Positions 1 to 9,670 of a stretch of DNA of 64,000 nucleotides are shown piece after piece. Position 1 is the stretch's first letter; the number at the start of each line of letters is the position of its first letter. The notes below the pieces were generated by a model that ran no database searches, was not told the origin of the DNA, and was given only the letters and a program-made list of their open reading frames with translations. The position numbers were made by a program, and so were the translations under genes. The DNA is from Patiriisocius_A hiemis (lineage in GTDB: Bacteria; Bacteroidota; Bacteroidia; Flavobacteriales; Flavobacteriaceae), in the NCBI RefSeq assembly GCF_031846325.1, contig NZ_JAVRHZ010000002.1, positions 518,251-582,250 of the forward strand, read 5' to 3'.

Positions 1-783
1 ATTATTCCATGGATGGCTAGCTCCAAAAACGTGGTCACCATTATTAATAACTATGAGCTCACTATTAGAGTTCCATCTATGTAATGCTTTAGCTTCATCT
101 AATGTAACGGTTGGGTCTGCATCTCCATGAAGAATTAAGTGTGGGATGGTAAGACTACTCACAGCTCTTTTTATAGTAAGGCGCTCCTCATTAGCCATAA
201 AGTCTTCAAAAAATTGCCAGTAATGTGGCATTTGTTGTTTTGTTCTTCCATTTTCTACGTACGTAACACCTGTCTTTTTCCATAGCTCCCATTCTGGAGA
301 ACCTATAAAAAACCTAGTTTTATAATCACTTACACCAGCCCATGTTAGTACATTATTTACTCTTTTGTCTTCCTCTGCTTTAATACAAACAATACCTCCA
401 CCTCGACTATGCCCAATAAGGCTTATTTGATTTGAGTTAATTACTTCTTTGTAGTTTAAACTTGTGGTTATATGCGTAATTATTGCCTCTAGATCTTCTA
501 ATTCTAAACTGTAATTATTAAGACCAAATGCTTCTAAATCTGGAAAATCGATAGGGTTCTCTATTGTTCCTCCATTGTGAGAAAAATTAAATTTTACAAA
601 AAAGAAACCTGCTTTAGCAAAAGTCTTTGCTACAAGGTCCCATGCTCCCCAATCCTTAAAACCTTTGTAGCCATGACAAAAAATAATAATAGGCTTTTTA
701 GTGTTTTTCTCATCATGAAATATATCATATAAGATGGGTTTTTTAGAATCTCTATATAGAATGTTATTTTTTGAAATATGCAT
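1..783 (-). CDS. Alpha/beta hydrolase (partial, C-terminus beyond window edge)
   Basis: The reading frame opens at an ATG at 783 and stays open to base 1, so the C-terminus is missing. The translation shows an alpha/beta-hydrolase pattern: an early FCHGYKG oxyanion-type loop, the nucleophile elbow GHSRGG, a DADPTV segment carrying the likely acid, and NNGDHVFG carrying the catalytic His. It is probably a cytoplasmic esterase or dienelactone-hydrolase-like enzyme; no signal peptide is seen and the substrate is unknown. Its ATG overlaps the stop of the upstream addB-like gene by one base (TAATG), so the two are probably co-transcribed and translationally coupled. Confidence 0.8.
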   Translation of the reverse strand, partial: MHISKNNILYRDSKKPILYDIFHDEKNTKKPIIIFCHGYKGFKDWGAWDLVAKTFAKAGFFFVKFNFSHNGGTIENPIDFPDLEAFGLNNYSLELEDLEAIITHITTSLNYKEVINSNQISLIGHSRGGGIVCIKAEEDKRVNNVLTWAGVSDYKTRFFIGSPEWELWKKTGVTYVENGRTKQQMPHYWQFFEDFMANEERLTIKRAVSSLTIPHLILHGDADPTVTLDEAKALHRWNSNSELIVINNGDHVFGASHPWNN

Positions 784-3506
784 TAGTCTATTTCTTTTTC
801 AGTAAATGGAATATTGGGCTCACAAATTTCTTGAATAAGCTTTGTTAGCATTATAGCAAAGTTTTGCAAAATATCATGCGATATTGTAAAGTCTTTTTTT
901 GAGCTTCTAGGCGCTGGTTTAGTAGCAAATCTTAGAAAACCATTGTTTAGATTTTTAAAAGAAAAGATTCCGGCTTCATATTTAGAGTGTTTTTCTTTTT
1001 GCGCAATAATGTAACAATAAGTAAGTACCTGAAAAGCTTTACTGTAAGAGTAATCTTCTGTAATTGTTTCCCAATCAACAATTTCTAAGTCTCTTTGTTG
1101 TACACTTCCTGTTTTATAGTCTATAATACGTAATTGGCCATTATAAGTGTCTACTCTATCTACTGTTCCTTTTATATTAACAGGGTAAGAAATACCCTTA
1201 ATAGAAAAAGGAATAGTTAACTTTTGTTCTAACGACTTAATAATAATACTTGCCCCATTTTTTATCTCACTTATTTCATAATGTATAAAATTTTCTATGT
1301 AACGTTTTGCAACTTCAAAAATGAGAAGGTTTTTCCCTTTAGCAGTATTTCCTTTCTTAAATATTTTTTTAAACTGATACTTTACTTCGGAGTCAACTTC
1401 TTTAAGGATGTTTTCTAGCAAAGCTATTGTTAGTTCTTTACCAATGCTGCCTTTATATAAAATTTCTAGACTCTCGTGTACTATTGTTCCAAGTGTATTG
1501 GCTGCTACAATTTCTTCAACCGTATCATCTTCTTCAACTCGCAAGATTGAATCGTAATAGAAATCTATGGGGTTTCGAATATAGTTAGTTAATGAAGAGG
1601 GAGAGAACCCTTTTTTTGCAATTTTTTGTATTTCAAGAAGTATTGCTTCGGTTTTTTCAATAGACTCAAGTTGTTTAGTCGCTAGATTTATTTTTGGTGA
1701 AACTACAACTTTTTCAATTGTATGGTTTTGTTGTTTTTCTACTTCGAGTTGCAATATAAACCTGCTTTTTTCTCCCGTCTGAATGCCTTCAGAATGATTG
1801 TTATATAGCAAATAAACATTCTTTGCTCGTTGTAATAACCTATAAAAATGATAGGTGTAAACGGCGTCTTTTTCAGTATAGAGCGGAAGCTTAAATTCCT
1901 TTTTCAGATCGTAAGTAATAAAAGATGCATTAGACTTCCCAGAAGGTAAAATACCTTCGTTTACTGAAGTCATAATTACCGTTTCAAAGTCTAGCACTCT
2001 TGTCTCAAGTACTCCCATAATTTGTAAACCTTGGTAAGCATTTCCTTTATAATCTAATGATAGGGTCGCTATAGCTTCTTTAAATAATTGATGTACTGTT
2101 TTTATAGACTGTATGGCATCAAATTGTGTGTTGTAAGATTCTAAGTTTTTAAATAGCTCGTAAAGTTGGTAAATAACTGTTTTATCAAGTGAGCTTGTGG
2201 CCTTCTCTTTTAATTGCAACAATAGATGTAAACAATTTGAAATGCACAGACTAGGATTCTTTTTAAAAGAAGAAAAAAGTGTAGTTAAGGTGTTGTGCGA
2301 ATCTTTTTTTGCAATACTTAGAATATAGTCAAGATTAAAATGGGTTGCATTATTCACAATAATAGCCTCAACAATTTTAGGAGCATCATTTACCAATGTT
2401 GCGGCTATTGGATGTTTTAAAAGAGTTAGAACGTCCTTATAAAACAATTGTTCTTTATTCTTAACTTGAAGTGTGAGTAGTTTGTCAAAAAAATGAGTTA
2501 TTTGAAAATTTTGTAAAGAAACTCCCATTGTAACATTTACCTCAAGAATGTTTTCTGGAAGTGAGTAAAGTAAGGGAATTAATAAACTTTCATCTGCTAA
2601 AACAACCGCTGTACTATTAAGTTGTTCTTTTGAAAGTTTTGAAAGGATTTCTGAAACATATTTTACTTGAGCAGCATTTTTTTGCGTTTCTATAAACTGA
2701 AAATTTTTATTTTCAGAAAAGGAATTTGACAACCCAATATCTCTAAGTGTTTTATAATATTTCCAAGTTGAAACATAATTTCTTAAAAAATAAGATGCAG
2801 CGTGTTTTTTATCGTCGTATAAAGTTTTGTCCAAATCCCAAAATACTTCAGTATTCCCAGCTTCTAAAAGCTCTTGGATTATGGTTTGTTCAGCTTTATT
2901 TAAAGCATTAAAACCTATAAAAACATGAGGTGTATTATTATAGCTTATATAGTGTTCAATATTTTGAGCAGCAACTCTGTAGACTAAACCTTGATACCCA
3001 GTTTGATTGTTAATGAGGTTTTGTGTTAATGCTTTGTAGAAGCCCAACAAACTCTCCCAGAACTTTAAGTAGTTTTCAATAAGTGTTGTTTTCTCATGAG
3101 TAACATTCCATCTCTCAAGTGTTTTTATCCCACTTAAATAAGTAAAGAATTTCTTAGGATCTAGGAGGTACCTATCTATTTCGTTGAAGTCATTAAGAAG
3201 TGTGTTTACCCATGATATGTATGTTTCAAAATCTTCTTTTTCATGGGATGGGTTTACAGTTTTATAAACTTCGTAACTTTTAAAAAGCAGTAAAGTATTG
3301 TCTGCAATAGTAAGTGCTGAAAGTTCTTCTATAAACTCTTCAATACTAATAATTTTTGGAGAAAATATAGTTTTATCGATGCTATGCAGCAATTTTTTTT
3401 TTAAAAACCCACCAGCTCTTTTACTAGGTAGAATAATAGTTAAAGCTGAAAGGTCTTTATAATTGCTTTTTAGCTTTTTTACTACTTCCTCAAGAAATGT
3501 TTGCAT
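783..3506 (-). CDS. addB: AddB-like PD-(D/E)XK nuclease subunit
   Basis: This 907-residue protein resembles the AddB subunit of AddAB, which resects double-strand breaks for recombination. The C-terminal nuclease domain is clear: GTVDRVD, then IIDYKTG near residue 796, the PD-(D/E)XK core. The N-terminus (IILPSKRAGGFL) lacks a Walker A motif, so the helicase-like part is probably non-catalytic. At the start of the nuclease domain, where many AddB proteins have CPF for an Fe-S cluster, this one reads NPIDFYY, so no cluster is expected. The partner AddA-like gene lies at 6314-9454, separated by ompA and kbl. The gene follows a terminator-like hairpin at 3521-3546, so it either has its own promoter or is fed by read-through. 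Confidence 0.78.
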   Translation of the reverse strand: MQTFLEEVVKKLKSNYKDLSALTIILPSKRAGGFLKKKLLHSIDKTIFSPKIISIEEFIEELSALTIADNTLLLFKSYEVYKTVNPSHEKEDFETYISWVNTLLNDFNEIDRYLLDPKKFFTYLSGIKTLERWNVTHEKTTLIENYLKFWESLLGFYKALTQNLINNQTGYQGLVYRVAAQNIEHYISYNNTPHVFIGFNALNKAEQTIIQELLEAGNTEVFWDLDKTLYDDKKHAASYFLRNYVSTWKYYKTLRDIGLSNSFSENKNFQFIETQKNAAQVKYVSEILSKLSKEQLNSTAVVLADESLLIPLLYSLPENILEVNVTMGVSLQNFQITHFFDKLLTLQVKNKEQLFYKDVLTLLKHPIAATLVNDAPKIVEAIIVNNATHFNLDYILSIAKKDSHNTLTTLFSSFKKNPSLCISNCLHLLLQLKEKATSSLDKTVIYQLYELFKNLESYNTQFDAIQSIKTVHQLFKEAIATLSLDYKGNAYQGLQIMGVLETRVLDFETVIMTSVNEGILPSGKSNASFITYDLKKEFKLPLYTEKDAVYTYHFYRLLQRAKNVYLLYNNHSEGIQTGEKSRFILQLEVEKQQNHTIEKVVVSPKINLATKQLESIEKTEAILLEIQKIAKKGFSPSSLTNYIRNPIDFYYDSILRVEEDDTVEEIVAANTLGTIVHESLEILYKGSIGKELTIALLENILKEVDSEVKYQFKKIFKKGNTAKGKNLLIFEVAKRYIENFIHYEISEIKNGASIIIKSLEQKLTIPFSIKGISYPVNIKGTVDRVDTYNGQLRIIDYKTGSVQQRDLEIVDWETITEDYSYSKAFQVLTYCYIIAQKEKHSKYEAGIFSFKNLNNGFLRFATKPAPRSSKKDFTISHDILQNFAIMLTKLIQEICEPNIPFTEKEID

Positions 3507-3510
3507 TGTA

Positions 3511-3546
3511 TAAAAATAAGAAACGCCTCCAATTATGGAGGCGTTT
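3511..3546 (-). terminator. Intrinsic terminator of the ompA-like gene
   Basis: A perfect 10-bp inverted repeat, AAACGCCTCC (3521-3530) and GGAGGCGTTT (3537-3546), has a 6-base loop. On the minus strand it is followed by a T-rich tract (CTTATTTTTAT). It lies between the ompA stop (3578) and the start of the addB-like gene (3506), as expected for a terminator of ompA. Confidence 0.85.
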
Positions 3547-3577
3547 CAAAAAATTTATTTGAGATGTGTTCTAAATA

Positions 3578-4966
3578 TTATTTCTTTAAAGAAATTTCAA
3601 CACGTCTGTTTGCTTGTCTTCCAGCAGCAGTTTTGTTTGACTCTACTGGTCTTGTTTCACCATAACCTTCAGAAGTTAATCTAGCTCCTGAGATTCCGAT
3701 TGTAGTTAAGTAAGATCTTACAGACGCAGCTCTTTCGTTAGAAAGGTTTAAGTTGTAATTATCACTACCTCTACTATCTGTGTGACCTTCTACGTGGAAG
3801 TTAGCATTTGGATATTCTTTCATAATATCAGCAATACTCTGTAATGCTGAGTAAGACTCCTGACGGATAGTTGCTTTGTCGTAGTCGAAAAGAATTGTTT
3901 TAGAGTAGTTGTTTAACTCTTCAATAATTTCAACAGTTACTTCAGGACAACCGTTATTTGCAACTGTACCAGGTACGTCTGGACATTGGTCATCTTTATC
4001 TAATACTCCGTCACCATCTCTATCTTCAAAAGGACAACCGTTGTTTGCAGCAGGACCTGCTTCGTTAGGACATTGGTCATCAGCATCTGTAATTCCATCA
4101 CCGTCCGCATCAGGACAACCATTTAAAGCTGCGAGACCAGCAACAGTAGGACATGCATCTTGTGGGTCTGCAATTCCGTCACCATCAGTATCAGGGCATC
4201 CATTAAACTCTGCTAAACCAGGAGTGTTAGGACATGCATCGTTTCTGTCTTCAATACCATCACCATCTGAGTCTGGACATCCATTGAACTCAGGAAGGCC
4301 TGGAGTTTCTGGACACTCATCATCTTGGTCATATATACCATCACCATCCGTATCTTTTCCACCAAACTTAAATGCTATACCAGCAGAGTGTTGGAAGTGT
4401 GTAATACCATAAGTATCTTCAAAAGCATACTTGTATTGAGACTGAAGGCTAAGTGCAAAGTTTTCGGCTAACCAAATTTTAACACCAGCGATACCGTTTG
4501 CAGTACCAAAACCTATGTCATCAACCCAAGTATAACCTCCACCAATTCCTAATGAAGGATCAAACCATCCACCAGGACCTCCGATAAGGTCTCTAAAACT
4601 ATACTCAATTTCTCCATCAACTGCGTAATAAGTTACTTCATCTATTCTTACTTCACCAAGCTTATCAATTCTATTAAGAGTTCCTGCAGCTGTAAAAACA
4701 AAACCACTACCAATATATCTACTTACTGCAACTTTAGATACAGAAGGTAAAATGTTCCAGTGATCATTTACATTGAAGAATTCGTCAAAAATTTCTCCTT
4801 TAGTGGCAGCAGGTAATCTACCGTCATCATTAATTCCAACAGGATAAACGTCTACTGCGTTTACACCAATTTCGATTGCCCATGGATTGTTTTCGTCCTG
4901 AGCATTAGCTACGCCTACACCAATTAGTAAAAGGGCAGCAACTAAAATACTGTTTAGATGTTTCAT
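3578..4966 (-). CDS. OmpA-family outer-membrane protein with TSP3 calcium-binding repeats
   Basis: The 462-residue protein has a Sec signal peptide (about 1-22, ending VANAQ). Residues about 25-200 look like an outer-membrane beta-barrel. Five thrombospondin type 3 repeats follow (about 205-341, pattern DxDGDGIxDxxDxCP), and then a C-terminal OmpA peptidoglycan-binding domain (ILFDYDKATIR, EGHTDSRGS, NRRVEI). It probably tethers the outer membrane to peptidoglycan, with the Asp-rich repeats as a calcium-dependent rigid spacer. It has its own promoter (5001-5030) and terminator (3521-3546), so it is a single-gene transcript and probably strongly expressed. The domain order is typical of Flavobacteriia. 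Confidence 0.93.
   Translation of the reverse strand: MKHLNSILVAALLLIGVGVANAQDENNPWAIEIGVNAVDVYPVGINDDGRLPAATKGEIFDEFFNVNDHWNILPSVSKVAVSRYIGSGFVFTAAGTLNRIDKLGEVRIDEVTYYAVDGEIEYSFRDLIGGPGGWFDPSLGIGGGYTWVDDIGFGTANGIAGVKIWLAENFALSLQSQYKYAFEDTYGITHFQHSAGIAFKFGGKDTDGDGIYDQDDECPETPGLPEFNGCPDSDGDGIEDRNDACPNTPGLAEFNGCPDTDGDGIADPQDACPTVAGLAALNGCPDADGDGITDADDQCPNEAGPAANNGCPFEDRDGDGVLDKDDQCPDVPGTVANNGCPEVTVEIIEELNNYSKTILFDYDKATIRQESYSALQSIADIMKEYPNANFHVEGHTDSRGSDNYNLNLSNERAASVRSYLTTIGISGARLTSEGYGETRPVESNKTAAGRQANRRVEISLKK
3944..4354 (-). repeat. Five tandem TSP3-coding repeats (81-bp period) inside ompA
   Basis: Four repeats of 27 codons and one of 29 codons lie head to tail. Each encodes DxDGDG-x(3)-D-x(2)-C-P and ends in NGCP. 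The first two copies are closest to each other, which suggests expansion by slippage or recombination. The repeats produce long open frames on the opposite strand that are not genes. Confidence 0.85.
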
Positions 4967-5000
4967 ATTCGATTGTTTAATTTTTTAAGTGTTAATAGAG

Positions 5001-5030
5001 CAAAAGTAAGTTGTTAAAACTTACTAACAA
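5001..5030 (-). promoter_or_regulatory. Bacteroidota-type promoter of ompA
   Basis: On the minus strand a -33 TTG (5028-5030) is followed after 19 bases by TACTTTTG (5008-5001), matching the Bacteroidota consensus TTG-N(17-23)-TAnnTTTG. Transcription would start near 4995, leaving a leader of about 28 nt before the ATG at 4966. It is the best complete promoter I found in the window. Confidence 0.75.
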
Positions 5031-5088
5031 AAGCAAATCTATTAAAAATTTTATAAACTTAAAGCTATTTATATAGAAATATAAGTGT

Positions 5089-6288
5089 TTAACCGGTAAT
5101 AACTGCTAGTTTTTTTCCTACTTTAATGAATGCTTCAATTGCTTTGTCTAAGTGTTTTTTTGTGTGAGCTGCAGATAATTGTACTCGAATCCTTGCCTTT
5201 TCTTTAGGAACTACGGGATAAAAGAAACCAATTACATAAATCCCCTCTTCAAGAAGCATGTCTGCCATTTGTTGGGATAGTTTTGCATCATATAGCATTA
5301 CTGGTACAATAGCAGAGTCACCATCAATAATATCGAAACCTGCATCTTTCATACCCTGTTTAAAATATTTTGTATTGCTTTCAAGTTTATCTCTTAATTT
5401 TGTGTCATTAGAAAGCATATCAAATACCTTAATAGAGGCCCCTACGATTGCCGGCGCAAGAGAGTTTGAAAACAAATAAGGTCGTGAACGTTGGCGAAGT
5501 ATTTCAATAATCTCCTTTTTGCCTGTGGTATATCCTCCCATTGCTCCTCCCATTGCTTTTCCAAGAGTTCCGGTAATAATATCAATACGTCCCATTACAC
5601 CTTTTTCTTCTAGAGTACCCCTTCCTGTTTCACCAATAAAACCGGTAGCGTGGCATTCATCTATCATAACTAATGCATCGTGTTTTTCTGCTAGGTCACA
5701 AATTTGATCCAGAGGAGCTACTAATCCATCCATAGAAAAAACGCCATCGGTTACTATAATTTTAAAACGCGCTCCGTTTTCGTTAGCAGCTAGTAATTGT
5801 TTTTCTAGATCTGCCATATCATTATTAGCATATCTATATCTTGCGGCTTTACATAAGCGAACACCATCTATAATTGAGGCGTGGTTTAATGAATCTGAAA
5901 TAATAGCATCTTCTGGCCCTAAAAGAGGTTCAAAAACACCCCCATTAGCATCAAAAGCTGCTGCATATAAAATGGTATCTTCTGTTTGGTAATACTCTGC
6001 AATTTTTCTCTCAAGTGTTTTGTGAATATCCTGAGTACCGCATATAAAGCGTACTGAAGACATCCCAAAACCATGAGTGTCCATCGTATCTTTTGCAGCT
6101 TGTATTACTTCTTTATTAGATGATAAACCCAGATAATTATTAGCACAAAAATTAATTACCTCTTCCCCAGTAGAAATTTTAATTACTGCGTCTTGAGGCC
6201 CTGTAATTATACGCTCTTTTTTATATAGACCGTTTTCTTTTATTTCTTCTAATTCTGCTTGGAGGTGTTCTTTAATCTTTCCGTACAT
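5089..6288 (-). CDS. kbl: Glycine C-acetyltransferase (2-amino-3-ketobutyrate CoA ligase)
   Basis: This is a 399-residue fold-type I PLP enzyme of the alpha-oxoamine synthase family. It matches Kbl in length and motifs: NNYLGLS near the N-terminus, IDECHATGFIG, and TLGKAMGG with the PLP lysine at residue 244. It cleaves 2-amino-3-oxobutyrate with CoA to glycine and acetyl-CoA in threonine catabolism. No threonine dehydrogenase gene is adjacent. It begins 25 bases after the addA-like stop; a TAACTTTG element overlapping that stop could give it its own promoter. Related enzymes (BioF, serine palmitoyltransferase) are less likely given the close Kbl-like sequence. Confidence 0.93.
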   Translation of the reverse strand: MYGKIKEHLQAELEEIKENGLYKKERIITGPQDAVIKISTGEEVINFCANNYLGLSSNKEVIQAAKDTMDTHGFGMSSVRFICGTQDIHKTLERKIAEYYQTEDTILYAAAFDANGGVFEPLLGPEDAIISDSLNHASIIDGVRLCKAARYRYANNDMADLEKQLLAANENGARFKIIVTDGVFSMDGLVAPLDQICDLAEKHDALVMIDECHATGFIGETGRGTLEEKGVMGRIDIITGTLGKAMGGAMGGYTTGKKEIIEILRQRSRPYLFSNSLAPAIVGASIKVFDMLSNDTKLRDKLESNTKYFKQGMKDAGFDIIDGDSAIVPVMLYDAKLSQQMADMLLEEGIYVIGFFYPVVPKEKARIRVQLSAAHTKKHLDKAIEAFIKVGKKLAVITG

Positions 6289-6308
6289 AGTTTTATTTTT
6301 TTGGATTT

Positions 6309-6316
6309 CAAAGTTA
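6309..6316 (-). promoter_or_regulatory. Possible -7 element for kbl
   Basis: The minus strand reads TAACTTTG, an exact TAnnTTTG match overlapping the addA-like stop codon and 21 bases before the kbl ATG. No TTG is found at the usual 19-base spacing, so this is only a candidate. Confidence 0.35.
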
Positions 6317-9300
6317 CAGGTTATTTATCAAAATTTCACCTTCAGAAATGTAAACTAACGTCTTATTTATAACGTTAAACCCCATCTGGTTTAAGACAGA
6401 AGCATATTCATTAATTTGCTGGTTGTTTTTTTCGTTAGGAGCTCCTGTTTTGTAGTCTACAATGGTAGCTTTATTGTCTTCAAGGAAATTAATTCTATCT
6501 GGCCTTAGTATTACACCATTTGTAGTTAAGATGTCCTTTTCAATAGCAATTTCTACTCCATTCTCAAATAAATGTTTTAATTCTGAATGACTTACAATTT
6601 TTTTAATAGATTGAATAACTGAATTACTGACATTGTTTTTCTCTGAATATTTTTCTAAGGCATCATCAACATCTTGATGCGATACAATTAGTGCCATAAT
6701 ATCATGAATACTATTACCTAATTCTATAGCTTCTGAAGCTTCTGTATCCCAAAGGGAACCTTTAGAAGTACTGTAATATAGTTGATGGCTTTCTGGAGAA
6801 GAAGTACTGTAGAAAGGGGTGATTTGCGTAATGGCTTTTGTGATATTTGACCCTGTTTTATTCTGAAAAACACCAAACTCATATACATCTTTTCCTTCTT
6901 CCCAGATGTTTTGCTGCTGTAGGAAAGAAAGAAAAAGATTATTATAATCTTTAAGTAATTCTGTCTTTGAAGGCTTTGCTTCTTCGGCAAATATGTAAAG
7001 TTGTTCTACAGCTCTAGTTAAGGCAACATATAACATATTGTAATTGTCTAACTCAAGGATTTTTCTTCGTTCCTCATACAGATTTTTTCCTTTTTGGCTA
7101 TACTCGGCTACTTCTTTTTTGAAATTAATTCTAACTTGATTAAAACCAGCTGTTGGGCTTTCTAAAGGATACCAAATTTTAGCATCTTTATCTTCATAAA
7201 TACTAACATCTGCATATGGAAAAATTACAACAGGAAATTCGAGTCCTTTAGATTTATGGATAGTCATTAATTGTACCGCATCAATCGCTGTGCTAGTTGC
7301 AATAGCTGCAGAATCTTTTTTGGTTTCCCAATGTTCCAAAAACTCTGTTTTTTTATTGGGTTGTTGTTCATATTCAAAAACAAAATCCATAAACCCAAAA
7401 ATGTATGCGTCTGCGTCTTTTTTAAAATGGAGCTTTTCAATTATATATTCGCATGCTTCGTAGGTGGTTAAACTTGCAAGTTGAGTAAAATCTAAATTAA
7501 TATTGTAAGCGGCCAGCTTTTCAGAAAAACCAAGAAGAGATGTATTTAAAAATGAAGTTATAAAAAAGTGTTTATCCGTCTTAATATCAAGATACTTAAA
7601 AAGAAAAGAAGCAATAGAAACCTTAATAGTATTGCTAGGCACATTTTGTATTAATTGTAATAATGAAATAATACAATTTATTTTTTGTGAAGAAGCTAAG
7701 AGCAATGTTTCTTGCGAGACCACAGGGATATTTTGCTCCATTAAAAGAGTACTAAGTTCAATACCGTCTTTTTTCCTCCTGGTAAGTATGCAAATGTCTT
7801 TATAACTAAAATTAGATTTCTTTAGTTTCTTAATGGTTTCTAGCACTTTTTTACCATAAATTTCATTTTTTTGAGAAGCATCATCAAAAGATATAAATGA
7901 AATATTTACATAACCATCACTATCTTTTTCTAATTGTTGTTTGCTACCACCTATATACAGATTTTGGTGTGCTTCATTAGCAAGAAGTTGAGCAATATGA
8001 TTAAAAAAATCATTATTAAAATGTACAATCTCTTTACAACTACGGAAATTTTTAGGTAGGTTTTCAACCTTCTTAGGGACTGGAAACGGATTTGTATTTG
8101 CGCATAAGTCTAAAAATTGTTCTGGTAGACCACCCCGCCATCTGTAAATTGACTGTTTGGTATCTCCAACTAGTAATAAAGAGCCCAGTTCTTCATTTTC
8201 AAACTGTTGCGTCAGGACGTTTTCAATAAGCGGTTTCAAATTTTCCCATTGGTATAAAGAGGTGTCCTGAAATTCGTCTATAAAGTAATGACGGTAGCGC
8301 TCTCCTAAACGCTCATAAATAAAAGGGGCGGGTTGGTTTTTTATCTCACGATTAATAAGCGTATTAAACTCTGAAATTGGCAAGATATTTTGTTCTTCTT
8401 TAATTGTTTCAATTTCATTTTTAACGAGATTAATAACCGAAAGGGGTGTTAAGTTTTTAATAATATTTTCGTGTAACAAAAGCTGCTGTATAACCTCCTT
8501 TGTTTTAAGAAATTGTTCTTTAAAATGAGGAGTAAGCTCTTCTATAGTTTCAGCTGTATCGGGAGTTTCTTTTAAAACCCTTCCTGGGTACATTGGCTTT
8601 TCTCCCATGGATTCTTGCCAGGCTGTTCCAAAACTTACATTGGTATCTAGCGCACTTACTTTTAAAAGGTATTTAGGGAAGTATCCTCCAGAAAAATCAG
8701 AATGTTCCAGTCCACTTTCAGCAATAAGTGTCAATACATCATTAGCGATTTTTACTAGCTTTTTTTCTAACTGTTTCTTTTTTTCTTGCAGTTCTTTTTT
8801 AAGGATAATAAAATCACTTAGTTTTTTATTTTTTAATGTTTCTAGCGCTTGCAGTTCGTTTTCTTGATAGAGTATAGAGGCTGCTTTAGTAATATCCCTA
8901 CTAATGTCCCAAGATCGATCATCGTCAATTTTTTCTAATACAAAATCAAGCAATACTCGGGTTACTTCTTTATTTTCTCCTGCTTTGCCTATAAGTTCTT
9001 CTACAGCTTCTTTTAGCAATTGGTTTGTGTCTAGGGTAACATCAAAATTGGACGATAACTGAAGGTCTCTAGAGAACGTTCGTATAAGTTGATGGTTAAA
9101 CCTGTCTATAGTCTCTACACTAAAGCTAGCGTAGTGATGAAGTAAATGCTTTAATATGTGCTTTGCTTTGTTCTGTATAGTTGCAATAGGCATTTCAATT
9201 TCTTCAGCAATAGCCAGCATCATATCATTTGGGTTTTCTGCTGCTTTTTCTTCTGAAAATGTTATCAAGGCAGTCACAATTCGCTGTTTCATTTCAGCAA

Positions 9301-9454
9301 CCGCTTTATTTGTAAATGTGATGGCTAGTAGGTTTTTGTATCCTGAAACACTTGATGAGGCTAATACTCTTTTTAAGTATTCTTTTACAAGTGTGTAGGT
9401 TTTTCCACTTCCAGCAGAAGCATTGTAAATTTTAAAAGTAGTTTCTGTATCCAA
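6314..9454 (-). CDS. addA: AddA-like UvrD-family helicase-nuclease
   Basis: The 1046-residue protein has a complete superfamily 1A helicase motor: Walker A ASAGSGKT (residues 12-19), TFTNKAVAEM, DEFQDTS (Walker B), GDTKQSIYRWRGG, TIHKSKGLEFPVV and YVALTRA. A C-terminal RecB-like nuclease follows (PDRINF, then VDYKTG near residue 1001). It should pair with the AddB-like protein (783-3506) to process DNA ends. The start is TTG at 9454: a stop codon lies immediately upstream, Walker A begins 12 codons in, and no ATG exists between them, so TTG is the only plausible start. The nuclease and helicase motifs all appear intact. Confidence 0.88.
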   Translation of the reverse strand: MDTETTFKIYNASAGSGKTYTLVKEYLKRVLASSSVSGYKNLLAITFTNKAVAEMKQRIVTALITFSEEKAAENPNDMMLAIAEEIEMPIATIQNKAKHILKHLLHHYASFSVETIDRFNHQLIRTFSRDLQLSSNFDVTLDTNQLLKEAVEELIGKAGENKEVTRVLLDFVLEKIDDDRSWDISRDITKAASILYQENELQALETLKNKKLSDFIILKKELQEKKKQLEKKLVKIANDVLTLIAESGLEHSDFSGGYFPKYLLKVSALDTNVSFGTAWQESMGEKPMYPGRVLKETPDTAETIEELTPHFKEQFLKTKEVIQQLLLHENIIKNLTPLSVINLVKNEIETIKEEQNILPISEFNTLINREIKNQPAPFIYERLGERYRHYFIDEFQDTSLYQWENLKPLIENVLTQQFENEELGSLLLVGDTKQSIYRWRGGLPEQFLDLCANTNPFPVPKKVENLPKNFRSCKEIVHFNNDFFNHIAQLLANEAHQNLYIGGSKQQLEKDSDGYVNISFISFDDASQKNEIYGKKVLETIKKLKKSNFSYKDICILTRRKKDGIELSTLLMEQNIPVVSQETLLLASSQKINCIISLLQLIQNVPSNTIKVSIASFLFKYLDIKTDKHFFITSFLNTSLLGFSEKLAAYNINLDFTQLASLTTYEACEYIIEKLHFKKDADAYIFGFMDFVFEYEQQPNKKTEFLEHWETKKDSAAIATSTAIDAVQLMTIHKSKGLEFPVVIFPYADVSIYEDKDAKIWYPLESPTAGFNQVRINFKKEVAEYSQKGKNLYEERRKILELDNYNMLYVALTRAVEQLYIFAEEAKPSKTELLKDYNNLFLSFLQQQNIWEEGKDVYEFGVFQNKTGSNITKAITQITPFYSTSSPESHQLYYSTSKGSLWDTEASEAIELGNSIHDIMALIVSHQDVDDALEKYSEKNNVSNSVIQSIKKIVSHSELKHLFENGVEIAIEKDILTTNGVILRPDRINFLEDNKATIVDYKTGAPNEKNNQQINEYASVLNQMGFNVINKTLVYISEGEILINNL

Positions 9455-9554
9455 TTAATATAGCTTTGGTACTAAAGTAATTAAAATAGCACTCCTGAGG
9501 AAGTAGTAATCTATAAGGTTCTTCTTTTTTAATCCAAATTATTAAAATTGGCTG

Positions 9555-9582
9555 ACTATTATAATTCTTTATACTATTATAA
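9555..9582. repeat. Direct repeat ACTATTATAA upstream of sodA
   Basis: Two exact copies of ACTATTATAA (9555-9564 and 9573-9582) lie with an 18-base period in the 216-bp divergent gap between addA and sodA, about 45-70 bases upstream of the sodA -7 element. They could be a regulator-binding site or chance in A+T-rich DNA. Confidence 0.35.
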
Positions 9583-9625
9583 AAATCTTATCAATTCTAT
9601 AACAGTATAAAACGCTAGTATTGTG

Positions 9626-9633
9626 TATTTTTG
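9626..9633 (+). promoter_or_regulatory. -7 element of the sodA promoter
   Basis: TATTTTTG matches TAnnTTTG and lies 37 bases before the sodA ATG. I do not see a convincing -33 TTG at the standard spacing. Confidence 0.5.
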
Positions 9634-9670
9634 GGATAAATTGATTTACTAACACAAAAAATAGATTACA

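Noticed and set aside
3909..4412. 167-codon open frame on the plus strand across ompA
   Set aside because: It is the antisense of the TSP3 repeats; the repeated Ser/Pro/Gly composition follows the repeat codons, and the minus-strand protein is clearly the real one.
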